A stretch of DNA of 12,122 nt, from assembly GCA_016210395.1 (NCBI GenBank), contig JACQUI010000089.1, positions 1-12,122 on the forward strand, given 5' to 3'. The notes under the pieces were generated by a model. The model worked only from the letters and a program-made list of their open reading frames with translations. It was not told the DNA's origin and did not search any database. Made by a program: the position numbers and the translations under genes. The stretch is from Chloroflexota bacterium (GTDB lineage Bacteria; Chloroflexota; Dehalococcoidia; Lucifugimonadales; JACPCL1). This document shows, in pieces, positions 1 to 6,162 of the stretch (its first letter is position 1; every line of letters starts with the position of its first letter).

Positions 1-305
1 GGATGGACCTCGACGATAACCGGATCAGCGACGTCACGCCTCTGGCGCCACTCGCCAACCTGACCTGGCTCGAACTCCGTAACAACAGGAGCGGCGACAT
101 CTCGCCTCTGGCCTCACTCGCCAGCTTGTCGTACCTCGACCTCTGGCACAACCAGGTCAGCGATGTCTCGCCCCTGACCGCACTCCCCAAACTTTCCTGG
201 GTCCGCCTTGGAAGCAACCCGTTGAGTCCGGAGAGCATGAATGCGCACATCTCCACCCTCAAGTCGAGAGGCGTGTTCGTGGTGTTGGGGGCCGGCTTCG
301 CCTAG
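1..305 (+). CDS. Leucine-rich-repeat protein, C-terminal fragment
   Basis: This is the last ~100 residues of a leucine-rich-repeat protein; the 5' end is outside the window. An ATG at base 3 is in frame, but it lies in the middle of a repeat unit and is unlikely to be the real start. About three and a half 22-residue units of internalin/SDS22 type are visible, with the pattern LxLxxNxIxDVxPLxxLxxL (for example LDLWHNQVSDVSPLTALPKL). They are followed by a short cap, SPESMNAHISTLKSRG, and a TAG stop at 303-305. Proteins of this type are usually secreted or surface-exposed and bind protein ligands. No anchor or sorting signal is visible at this C-terminus, and the ligand cannot be read from the sequence. 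The family call is firm; the role is unknown. Confidence 0.85.
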   Translation, partial: MDLDDNRISDVTPLAPLANLTWLELRNNRSGDISPLASLASLSYLDLWHNQVSDVSPLTALPKLSWVRLGSNPLSPESMNAHISTLKSRGVFVVLGAGFA

Positions 306-598
306 CTGGGCGCGTATCTGGGGACTACACCTTGATGGGCGTACGGTAGGCGCCAGTTTTCTGCGCCCGCCCCACAGAGGGGTTCTCCCAAGAAACAAAA
401 CGAATCCCAGATACAAGCCCAATCTGAAAAGGCCACTGGAACAGGGAAAAACGAATCCCCGGCCCGCTTGCCCCCTTGCTCACCTCCACTTCTTGCCCCT
501 TCCCTTCTAGGGAAGAGGTCAGGGGTTAGGTCCGCTCCTTACCCGCCGCCCGCCCGTATGTCCGCGTGCCCGCCTTCCCGTGTACACTCCTGCCCAAA
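306..598. other. Intergenic region with repeat-derived sequence
   Basis: No gene is supported between the LRR stop and the sigma-factor promoter. The stretch holds a direct repeat AAAACGAATCCC (397-408 and 448-459), a short cccc-acaga-gggg hairpin at 370-382 that lacks the T-run of an intrinsic terminator, and one copy of a ~90-bp dispersed element (500-588) described separately. Short frames that cross it have no RBS and no recognisable protein pattern. Confidence 0.55.
500..588. repeat. Dispersed ~90-bp intergenic repeat, copy 1
   Basis: This stretch begins TTCCCTTCTAGGGAAG, continues with AGGGGTTAGGTC, then a C-rich run with TGCCCG-like units, and ends in GTACACT. The same order of blocks occurs at 3738-3828 over 91 bases (89 here). 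The first block is a small inverted repeat (TTCCCT / AGGGAA). It resembles widespread short bacterial intergenic repeats of the CCCTCTCCC-GGGAGAGGG type; that link is recalled rather than tested. Confidence 0.6.
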
Positions 599-599
599 T

Positions 600-627
600 C
601 TGTAATACTTTGGCGCGTTCTTCGTAT
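600..627 (+). promoter_or_regulatory. Putative ECF sigma promoter (autoregulatory)
   Basis: The element CTGTAATACTT (600-610), 11 bases, then TCGTAT (622-627) recurs at 1963-1990 with the same spacing, upstream of the vWA lipoprotein gene. The AACTT-like -35 and CGT-containing -10 are of the kind known for ECF sigma factors. The start codon of the sigma gene follows 38 bases after the -10 block, giving a leader of roughly 30 nt. The inferred reader is the sigma factor encoded just downstream. Confidence 0.65.
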
Positions 628-665
628 CAAGGGTTGACGGGCGGGAGTCAGCTCAGGAGACCCCT

Positions 666-1220
666 TTGTTGTTCTTCGCCTTGCAAGCAGGCCCGGCCGA
701 CAAGGTGGACCAGCGCACAGCCGAAGCCTTTGCCCGGCTGTACGAAGAGTTTTTGCCCAAGGTGTTCCACTATTTCAGCTACCGCATCCTGGATACGCAG
801 CTCGCTGAGGACCTGACCTCCGCCGTGTTCGAAAAGGCCCTGGCCAAGTTCAAGGGCTACAACGCATCCAAGGCAAGCTTCTCCACCTGGGTCTTCACCA
901 TCGCCCGAAACACACTGATAGACCACTTCCGTGTGGAGGGCCGCCGCCGGACCTCCAACCTTGACGCCGCTGCCGAGCCGACTGATGGGAGCCCCTCTCC
1001 GGAAGAGGCGGTCGTGAAGGACGAGGAGCGACGCAGGCTGCTGGCCTGCATCGCGCGGTTGCCGGAGACGGAGCAGGAGATCATCACCCTCAAGTTCGGC
1101 GCGGGAATGACCAACCGTCAGATCGCCGGCCTCCTGGGACTTGGCGAGTCGAACGTCGGCGTCATCCTCTACCGGGCGGTGCGCAAGCTCCGGAACAGTT
1201 TTGGGGAGGTGGGGTCTTGA
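666..1220 (+). CDS. ECF-type RNA polymerase sigma factor
   Basis: This 184-residue protein would direct RNA polymerase to a small set of promoters. Sigma region 2 spans about residues 24-91 (LYEEFLPKVFHYFSYRI, then STWVFTIARNTLIDHFR). A short variable linker rich in P, E and S follows (95-118). Region 4 spans about 125-178 (RLPETEQEIITLKFGAGMTN, then the helix-turn-helix ending in NVGVILYRAVRKLR). The TTG start at 666 is chosen because AGGAGA lies at 655-660 with a 5-base gap; a second TTG follows at once and a GTG lies at 705. The stop overlaps the start of the next gene by 4 bases (TTGA), which implies translational coupling to its likely anti-sigma factor. The promoter-like element at 600-627 is shared with the gene at 2028, so autoregulation is likely. 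The ECF subgroup was not determined. Confidence 0.9.
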   Translation: MLFFALQAGPADKVDQRTAEAFARLYEEFLPKVFHYFSYRILDTQLAEDLTSAVFEKALAKFKGYNASKASFSTWVFTIARNTLIDHFRVEGRRRTSNLDAAAEPTDGSPSPEEAVVKDEERRRLLACIARLPETEQEIITLKFGAGMTNRQIAGLLGLGESNVGVILYRAVRKLRNSFGEVGS

Positions 1221-1945
1221 ACAACCAGCAACAGCGAGAGCAGCAGTTCTCTGAAAACCTCGACCGCCTGCTCGCGGGCCAGGACATCGGGCCCGCAGCC
1301 CCTGACCCGGAGGCCCAGGCCGACCACGCGTTCGCCCGCACGATGCTTGCCCTGCGGAGCGAGCCTTCGCCACAGTTCCGCGCCGAGCTCTGGGCGCGCC
1401 TGTCCGACACAATGGAGCGCAAAGCCACCCGCAGCCCTGCTTGGTACGCGCGTCTGTGGCCTCGCCAGGCGATCCGGCAGGTGGCGGTGGTGACGGCGGC
1501 CGTGCTGCTCGTGTTTGGCGTTGCATCGGTCCTCACGCGGTCGCTTCCAGCAGCTCCGGACGCCGTTCCCGGCGTCATCCTGGCTGTCTCCGCAGCAACA
1601 GACCAGACCGCCTACCGGCGCGGCGAGCCGGTCGGCATTGAGGTGACTTTGAAGAACAACACGGATGGCCCATTCCATCTCGACCGCTTCCCGCCCATCC
1701 TCAGCCTCATGCGCGCCGATACCAACGCGCCCGTGTACACCTTCTCCGCGGGCCAGTCCGACCGCACCCTTGCCCCAGACCAGTCGGTAACCTTCCGCCT
1801 CATCTGGGACCAGCGCGACGACAAGGGCCGGGCCGTGCGCGGGGGGGCCTACTACCTGGAGCTGGAAGACCTCGACTACAACGGCGAAGCCCTGAAGCTC
1901 GAACTGGAACGGCGGGTGCAGTTTGAAATCAAGGAGACAGCGTAA
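1217..1945 (+). CDS. Probable membrane anti-sigma factor with BsuPI-like outer domain
   Basis: This 242-residue protein starts at a TTG inside the TTGA overlap with the sigma gene; GGGGAGGTGGGG just upstream serves as RBS. The N-terminal ~85 residues are hydrophilic and helical (ENLDRLLAGQ, then FRAELWARLSDTMERK), as in sigma-binding domains. They hold no cysteine, so this is not a zinc-binding (ZAS) anti-sigma. One transmembrane helix lies at about 88-108 (VAVVTAAVLLVFGVASVL). The outer part, about 122-240, has the beta-rich pattern of the BsuPI-like family: a repeated base of YRRGEPVGIEVTLKNNT, a 'LAPDQSVTFRLIWDQRD' strand and a GAYYLELE strand. Position, coupling and topology support the anti-sigma role; no direct motif proves it. 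The BsuPI-like domain may sense an envelope signal or bind a partner protein. Confidence 0.75.
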   Translation: MNNQQQREQQFSENLDRLLAGQDIGPAAPDPEAQADHAFARTMLALRSEPSPQFRAELWARLSDTMERKATRSPAWYARLWPRQAIRQVAVVTAAVLLVFGVASVLTRSLPAAPDAVPGVILAVSAATDQTAYRRGEPVGIEVTLKNNTDGPFHLDRFPPILSLMRADTNAPVYTFSAGQSDRTLAPDQSVTFRLIWDQRDDKGRAVRGGAYYLELEDLDYNGEALKLELERRVQFEIKETA

Positions 1946-1962
1946 GGGAAAACCGTAAGGGC

Positions 1963-1990
1963 CTGTAATACTTCAGCCCCTCCCTCGTAT
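1963..1990 (+). promoter_or_regulatory. Putative ECF sigma promoter of the vWA lipoprotein gene
   Basis: CTGTAATACTT (1963-1973), 11 bases, then TCGTAT (1985-1990). Eleven of 11 bases in the first block and 6 of 6 in the second match the element at 600-627, with identical spacing. The ATG at 2028 lies 37 bases after the -10 block, against 38 for the sigma gene. It lies between the anti-sigma stop and the lipoprotein RBS, so the lipoprotein gene can be read separately from the sigma operon. Confidence 0.65.
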
Positions 1991-2027
1991 AACTCATCGC
2001 AAGGAACATCGTGAGAAGGAGGGCGTC

Positions 2028-3677
2028 ATGAACAAGACAATGGCGGTTGCCTCTACGATTGCGTTCGTCGTTTTCATGGCATTCCTGAGTGCCTGTGGGG
2101 CTCAGGAGACCCCCCATGCCCCCGGAGATCAGGGTCCCCCCGGATCCGCAGGCCCAGGCAACAACATTGGCCTCTCCGCAGGCGGGGCAAAGGACATCAG
2201 CAACTTCCGCGAGAACATCCGCAACGACTACCTGCCCCTGCCCACCGATGTCACGTATGAAGGCCTCTTCTATGACTACTACTTCGATACCGGCGCCGCC
2301 AGGCCTGCCAACAAGCTCTACAGCCCCTCCTATGGCTACGCCGTCAGCCGCGATCCGCTATCAGGCAAGGTGGACTACTACCTCTCGGTGGGCCTCAACT
2401 CCGGCATCAAGGAGAGCGACTTCCAGCGCAAGAAGCTGGACCTGGTCATCGTGCTCGACAACTCCGGGTCTATGGGCGAGAGCTTCAACCAGTATTACTA
2501 CGACCGCGCAGGAGCAAGGCGCGACGCCTACGCCGAGGAAGGCGGCTCCAGCCTGCGGAAGATGGACAGCGCCGCCAAGTCGGTGACCTACATCCTCGAC
2601 CAGCTCACCGGCGACGACCGTGTCGCCATCGTCACCTTCAACAGCAGGGCCGCCCTTGTGCAGCCGATGACGCCGGTCTGGGACCTCGACATGCGCGACC
2701 TGCAGGAGCGCGTCCTTGACATCACGGCCGGCGGCTCCACCGACCTGGAAGCGGGGCTCGATATGGCGACACGCCAGTTCCGCAACCTGCGCGAGGCGGA
2801 CAGCTATGAGTTCGAGGACCGCATGATCGTCCTCACCGACGCACAGCCAAACACGGGCGACTTCAGCTCCAGAGGGCTGGGGGGTACGCTGGAGGAGAAC
2901 GCCCGCAACCGTATCTACGCCACCTTCATCGGCATCGGCGTGGACTTCAACAGCGACCTCGTCGAGCGCATCACCAAGATCAAGGGCGCCAACTACTACT
3001 CGGTCCACTCGCCACGGCAGTTCCGCGAGCGCATCCAGGACGAGTTCGACTTCATGGTGACGCCGCTGGTGTTCAACCTGGAGTTGCGATTCAAGTCCTC
3101 GGGGTGGAGCATCGACAAGGTCTTCGGCAGCCCGGAGGCGGACCAGGCCACCGGCCGCCTCATGTCTGTCAACACCCTGTTCCCCTCAAAGGCCCTCGAC
3201 GGCGAAGTCAAGGGCGGCCTGGTCCTGCTGAAGCTGCGCAAGACCTCCTCCGCTCCTGACCCGGAGGTGGTCCTTGAAGTGTCCTATGAGGACCGCGACG
3301 GCCGGGAGGACGGCGACCGTGCAGCCATCTTCCTTGAAACCGAGAGGCCGGACTACTACGGCAACAGCGGTATCCGCAAGGGCATTCTGCTCACCCGCTA
3401 CGCCTCTCTCCTCCAGAACTGGATGATTGACGAGCGCGAGCACAGGGATTCCAGCCGCTCCTGGCAACCCCGCATGGGCGACGACACAGGCATCGTCATT
3501 CCCAGCCTTGCGCGCTACAGCCAGTGGGAGAGGCAATCCCTGCCCCTGACCGTCTCCGAACCCTACCGGCGCATGTTCGTTACGTTCACCAGGTACTTCG
3601 CCGACGAGATGCAGGACATCGGTGACGATACTCTAGACCAAGAGTTGACCGTGCTCCGCCATCTCAGCAGATCATAG
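2028..3677 (+). CDS. von Willebrand factor A-domain lipoprotein (YfbK-like)
   Basis: This 549-residue exported lipoprotein has a signal peptide of residues 1-22 with lipobox LSAC; Cys23 would be lipidated. Four collagen-like G-X-Y triplets follow (GDQGPPGSAGPG). A domain at ~60-135 (YEGLFYDYYFD, then SVGLNSGI) resembles the N-terminal extension of YfbK-like vWA proteins. The vWA domain begins near 139 and keeps the full MIDAS metal site: D144-x-S146-x-S148 (LDNSGSMG), T238 (GGSTDLEAG) and D271 (VLTDAQPNTG). A beta-rich segment (~340-430) and a helical C-terminus follow. vWA domains bind protein ligands through a divalent cation. AGAAGGAGGG at 2013-2022 is the RBS. Its ECF-type promoter ties it to the sigma/anti-sigma pair upstream, so it is a likely regulon member or a partner that feeds back on the sensor. 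The ligand is unknown. Confidence 0.88.
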   Translation: MNKTMAVASTIAFVVFMAFLSACGAQETPHAPGDQGPPGSAGPGNNIGLSAGGAKDISNFRENIRNDYLPLPTDVTYEGLFYDYYFDTGAARPANKLYSPSYGYAVSRDPLSGKVDYYLSVGLNSGIKESDFQRKKLDLVIVLDNSGSMGESFNQYYYDRAGARRDAYAEEGGSSLRKMDSAAKSVTYILDQLTGDDRVAIVTFNSRAALVQPMTPVWDLDMRDLQERVLDITAGGSTDLEAGLDMATRQFRNLREADSYEFEDRMIVLTDAQPNTGDFSSRGLGGTLEENARNRIYATFIGIGVDFNSDLVERITKIKGANYYSVHSPRQFRERIQDEFDFMVTPLVFNLELRFKSSGWSIDKVFGSPEADQATGRLMSVNTLFPSKALDGEVKGGLVLLKLRKTSSAPDPEVVLEVSYEDRDGREDGDRAAIFLETERPDYYGNSGIRKGILLTRYASLLQNWMIDEREHRDSSRSWQPRMGDDTGIVIPSLARYSQWERQSLPLTVSEPYRRMFVTFTRYFADEMQDIGDDTLDQELTVLRHLSRS

Positions 3678-3693
3678 CTGCGGGGACCCGCCA

Positions 3694-3731
3694 CATTGGT
3701 AGGGGCGACGCATGCGTCGCCCCTACCAATG
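3694..3731. repeat. Perfect 38-bp palindrome
   Basis: The two 19-base arms (CATTGGTAGGGGCGACGCA and its complement) meet without a loop, 16 bases after the vWA stop codon. The inner part carries GTAGGGGCG, also the outer part of the hairpin at 8101-8131, so both belong to one repeat family. It could form a strong RNA hairpin that ends or protects the vWA transcript, but no T-run follows. Confidence 0.85.
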
Positions 3732-3737
3732 ATTTCC

Positions 3738-3828
3738 TTCCCTTTAGGGAAGGGCTAGGGGTTAGGTCTCTCCCCCTGCCCCTTTGCCCGCTTGCCCGTT
3801 TGCCCTCTTGCCCACTTCGGCGTACACT
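3738..3828. repeat. Dispersed ~90-bp intergenic repeat, copy 2, with octamer tandem array
   Basis: This is the second copy of the element at 500-588: TTCCCTTTAGGGAAGGG, then CTAGGGGTTAGGTC, a C-rich part and GTACACT. Its C-rich part is a tandem array of five 8-base units at 3775-3814: CCTGCCCC, TTTGCCCG, CTTGCCCG, TTTGCCCT, CTTGCCCA. The third unit supplies the -35 of the probable rarA promoter. Confidence 0.65.
3800..3828 (+). promoter_or_regulatory. Probable sigma-70-type promoter of rarA, leaderless
   Basis: TTGCCC (3800-3805), 17 bases, TACACT (3823-3828): each block matches the consensus at four of six positions with optimal spacing. The ATG of rarA is at 3838, only 9 bases after the -10. 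Transcription would therefore start at or a few bases before the ATG. This fits the lack of any Shine-Dalgarno sequence there. Confidence 0.55.
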
Positions 3829-3837
3829 TGTCCTACC

Positions 3838-5175
3838 ATGACCCTCTTCGAGCACAACCGCCGCCAGCGCCAGGCCCGCACCGCCCCTCTGGCCGCCCGA
3901 ATGCGCCCCCAGACCTTCGACGAGCTGGTCGGCCAGGAGCACATCGTCGGGCCGGACCGCGTCCTGCGCCGCAGCATCGAGGCCGACGCCATCCCCTCCA
4001 TCGTCCTCTGGGGCCCGCCCGGCTCCGGCAAGACCACCCTGGCCCTCATCGTCGCCAACGTCACCCACGCCCACTTCGAGCAGGTCTCCGCCGTCACCGC
4101 AGGCGTCGCCGACCTCCGCCGCATCATCGGCGAGGCCCGCGACCGCCTGGGCATGACCGCCCAGCGCACCATCCTCTTCGTGGACGAGATCCACCGCTTC
4201 AACAAGGCCCAGCAGGACGTCATCCTGCCCCATGTCGAGGACGGCACGGTCACCTTCATCGGCGCGACCACCGAGAACCCTTCCTTCGAGGTCAACGCCC
4301 CCCTCCTCTCCCGCTGCCGCGTCTTCACCCTCAACGCCCTCACCGACGACGACATTGGCGTGATCGTAGACCGCGCCCTGGCCGACGCCGATCGCGGCCT
4401 GGCCGCCATGCGCGCCGCCCTCGATCCCGACGCCCGGAAGCTGTTGCTGAGCACCGCCAACGGCGACGCCCGCGTGGCCCTCACCGCCCTGGACCTGGCC
4501 GTCGCTTCCACCACGCCCGACGCCGCCGGCGACCGCGTCGTTGAGCTGGCCACCATCGAAGACGCCCTCCAGCGGCGCTCCCTCCAGTACGACCGCGCCG
4601 GCGACCTCCACTACGACACCATCTCCGCCTTCATCAAGTCCGTCCGCGCCTCCGACCCCGACGCCGCCCTCTACTGGCTGGGCCGCATGATCGAGGCTGG
4701 CGAAGACCCCCTCTTCATCGCCCGCCGCATCGTCATCCTCGCCTCCGAGGACATCGGCATGGCCGACCCCATGGCCCTGCCGGTAGCGGTCGCCGCCCAG
4801 CAGGCCGTCCACTTCATCGGCATGCCGGAAGGCCGCATCCCTCTTGCCGAGGCCACCGTCTACCTGGCCACCGCCCCCAAGAGCAACACCGCCTACATGG
4901 GCCTGGAGCGCGCCATGCAGGACGTCCGCGCCACCCGCAACGACCCCGTGCCCCTGCACCTGCGCAACGCCGTCACGGGCCTCATGAAGGACCTTGGCTA
5001 CGGCAAGGAGTACAGGTACGCGCACAGCTATCCCGAGCACTTCGCCGGCCAGCACAACCTGCCGGACAACCTCAAAGGCAAGACGTACTACGAGCCGGGC
5101 GAGTTGGGGTACGAAAAAGAGGTGGCGGAGCGCCTGAAGCGGCTGTGGGGGAGCAGAGGGAAGCAGGAGGAATAG
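3838..5175 (+). CDS. rarA: Replication-associated recombination protein A (AAA+ ATPase)
   Basis: RarA (MgsA) acts at stalled replication forks and is related to eukaryotic WRNIP1 and to clamp-loader ATPases. The 445-residue product has the usual family length. Walker A is GPPGSGKT (59-66), Walker B ILFVDEIH (112-119), sensor 1 lies in GATTENPSF (around N147), and the probable arginine finger is R159 in LLSRCRVF. The C-terminal part carries the family's tetramerisation region, with LYWLGRMIEAGEDPLFIARR and the closing KEYRYAHSYPEHFAGQ. An in-frame start at 3784 is rejected because it lies in repeat DNA; ATG 3838 gives the typical MTLFEHNRR N-terminus but has no RBS, so a leaderless message is likely. 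Codon third positions are overwhelmingly C or G, mostly C, more so than in neighbouring genes, and this leaves a long open frame on the other strand. The gene is monocistronic. Confidence 0.95.
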   Translation: MTLFEHNRRQRQARTAPLAARMRPQTFDELVGQEHIVGPDRVLRRSIEADAIPSIVLWGPPGSGKTTLALIVANVTHAHFEQVSAVTAGVADLRRIIGEARDRLGMTAQRTILFVDEIHRFNKAQQDVILPHVEDGTVTFIGATTENPSFEVNAPLLSRCRVFTLNALTDDDIGVIVDRALADADRGLAAMRAALDPDARKLLLSTANGDARVALTALDLAVASTTPDAAGDRVVELATIEDALQRRSLQYDRAGDLHYDTISAFIKSVRASDPDAALYWLGRMIEAGEDPLFIARRIVILASEDIGMADPMALPVAVAAQQAVHFIGMPEGRIPLAEATVYLATAPKSNTAYMGLERAMQDVRATRNDPVPLHLRNAVTGLMKDLGYGKEYRYAHSYPEHFAGQHNLPDNLKGKTYYEPGELGYEKEVAERLKRLWGSRGKQEE

Positions 5176-5478
5176 GCAGGATTGTGGCCTTCCCGCAGAG
5201 GAAGTCTGATTCTTGCGCAAGATTCCCCTCGAGTATCATACGCATTTCCGAACCTCGTGCAAGGCTGGATTTGCCGTGTATCCCAAACGTATACCATTTC
5301 TATCCCTTTTTGTTCCTTTTGTATCCCGTGTCCCCTCGCTAGGCTTTTTATCCAGAGACCTATATGTCCTGTAACCAATTCTTGGTGCTATTGCACCTTG
5401 CTCAACATACTGAGACTAACGTAGACAACGCTACGTAGGTCTCTCGCGTAGTCTGTGCAATACAGTAGAGGACACCCC
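5176..5478 (+). promoter_or_regulatory. AT-richer leader region upstream of the response regulator
   Basis: The 303 bases between rarA and the response regulator hold no supported gene. They are clearly more AT-rich than their surroundings, mainly at 5275-5400. Candidate elements are a weak promoter TTGGTG (5382-5387), 18 bases, CATACT (5406-5411); a small hairpin ggtgc-tatt-gcacc (5384-5397); and an imperfect inverted repeat at 5412-5443, listed separately. None is proven. Confidence 0.35.
5412..5443. promoter_or_regulatory. Imperfect inverted repeat, candidate operator
   Basis: GAGACTAACGTAG (5412-5424), six bases, CTACGTAGGTCTC (5431-5443): 13-base arms that match at 11 positions. The core CGTAG also recurs directly at 5420, 5434 and 5447, spaced 14 and 13 bases apart. 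Tandem half-sites at near-helical spacing are typical for OmpR/PhoB-family regulators, so this could be an autoregulatory site of the gene starting 36 bases later. It could equally act as an RNA hairpin. Confidence 0.4.
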
Positions 5479-6162
5479 ATGGACACCAAGGTGCTTGTCA
5501 TAGACGACGAGGAGTCGTTGGCGGCGCTGGTGAAGGCGGTGTTGGAGGGGGAAGGATACAAGGTCGCGAAAGCCGCCGATGGAAAGGAGGGGCTGAAGGC
5601 GTTCTACACCTTCCGCCCAGAGCTGGTGGTGCTGGATGTCCTCATGCCCGCCATGGACGGATGGCAGGTGCTGGAGCGTATCCGGGAGGTCTCGGAGACG
5701 CCGGTGATCATGCTGACCGCCTTGGGGCAGGAGCACCAGATCGTGAAAGGCCTCAAAGGCGGCGCTGCCGACTACATGGTGAAGCCCTTCCGTACGGCGG
5801 AGCTTGTCGCCAGGGTCGAGGCGGCCCTTCGCAAATCGCACGCTGCCCCTGACAGCAACGACTATCACGACGCAGCGCTCAGGGTGGACTTCCCCAGGCA
5901 CGAGGTCTATTTCCGCGGAGAGCGGCTAGACCTGTCGCCCCGGGAGTTCCGCCTTCTGGGGGTCCTCGTTAAGAACGCGGGCAAGGTCATGACCGCAACC
6001 AATCTGCTTGACCAGTGCTGGGGAGAAGGGGAGGGGGGCGCGGAAAGCCTGCGTGTTTACATCGGCTACCTGCGCAAGAAACTTCTGGACGATGCGCGGC
6101 GGCCATCCGTCATCGAGACCGTGCGCGAGTTTGGCTACCGGTACTGCCCGCCTAGCGGGTGA
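5479..6162 (+). CDS. OmpR/PhoB-family two-component response regulator
   Basis: This 227-residue regulator has a receiver domain (1-115) with acidic pocket D9/D10, phospho-acceptor D53 (VVLDVLMPAMDG), T80 and K102 (VKPF). A C-terminal winged-helix DNA-binding domain (~128-225) has LDLSPREFRLLGVLVKNAGK, then the recognition region SLRVYIGYLRKKL and the wing VREFGYRY. Phosphorylation of D53 by a histidine kinase would favour dimerisation and DNA binding. The ATG at 5479 is preferred over an upstream GTG at 5455 because AGAGGA lies at 5467-5472 and the protein then begins at the normal MDTKVLVIDDEE. No kinase gene is in the window, so the partner is elsewhere or the regulator is orphan. Its 3' end overlaps the convergent pilin-like gene by 11 bases. 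Target genes cannot be read from this sequence. Confidence 0.93.
   Translation: MDTKVLVIDDEESLAALVKAVLEGEGYKVAKAADGKEGLKAFYTFRPELVVLDVLMPAMDGWQVLERIREVSETPVIMLTALGQEHQIVKGLKGGAADYMVKPFRTAELVARVEAALRKSHAAPDSNDYHDAALRVDFPRHEVYFRGERLDLSPREFRLLGVLVKNAGKVMTATNLLDQCWGEGEGGAESLRVYIGYLRKKLLDDARRPSVIETVREFGYRYCPPSG

Noticed and set aside
370..382. Hairpin after the LRR gene as an intrinsic terminator
   Set aside because: The stem is only four base pairs and no run of T follows.
648..1526. 292-codon open frame on the - strand
   Set aside because: It is antisense to the sigma and anti-sigma genes, has no recognisable domain, and is rich in R, P, G and A as GC-rich shadow frames are.
3775..3814. Octamer array as a CRISPR array
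   Set aside because: The units are 8 bases in direct contact, with no spacers and no cas genes nearby.
3664..5220. 518-codon open frame on the - strand
   Set aside because: It lies antisense to rarA, whose motifs are complete. Its product is a low-complexity G/V/A/D-rich sequence, as expected from the reverse complement of C-ending codons.
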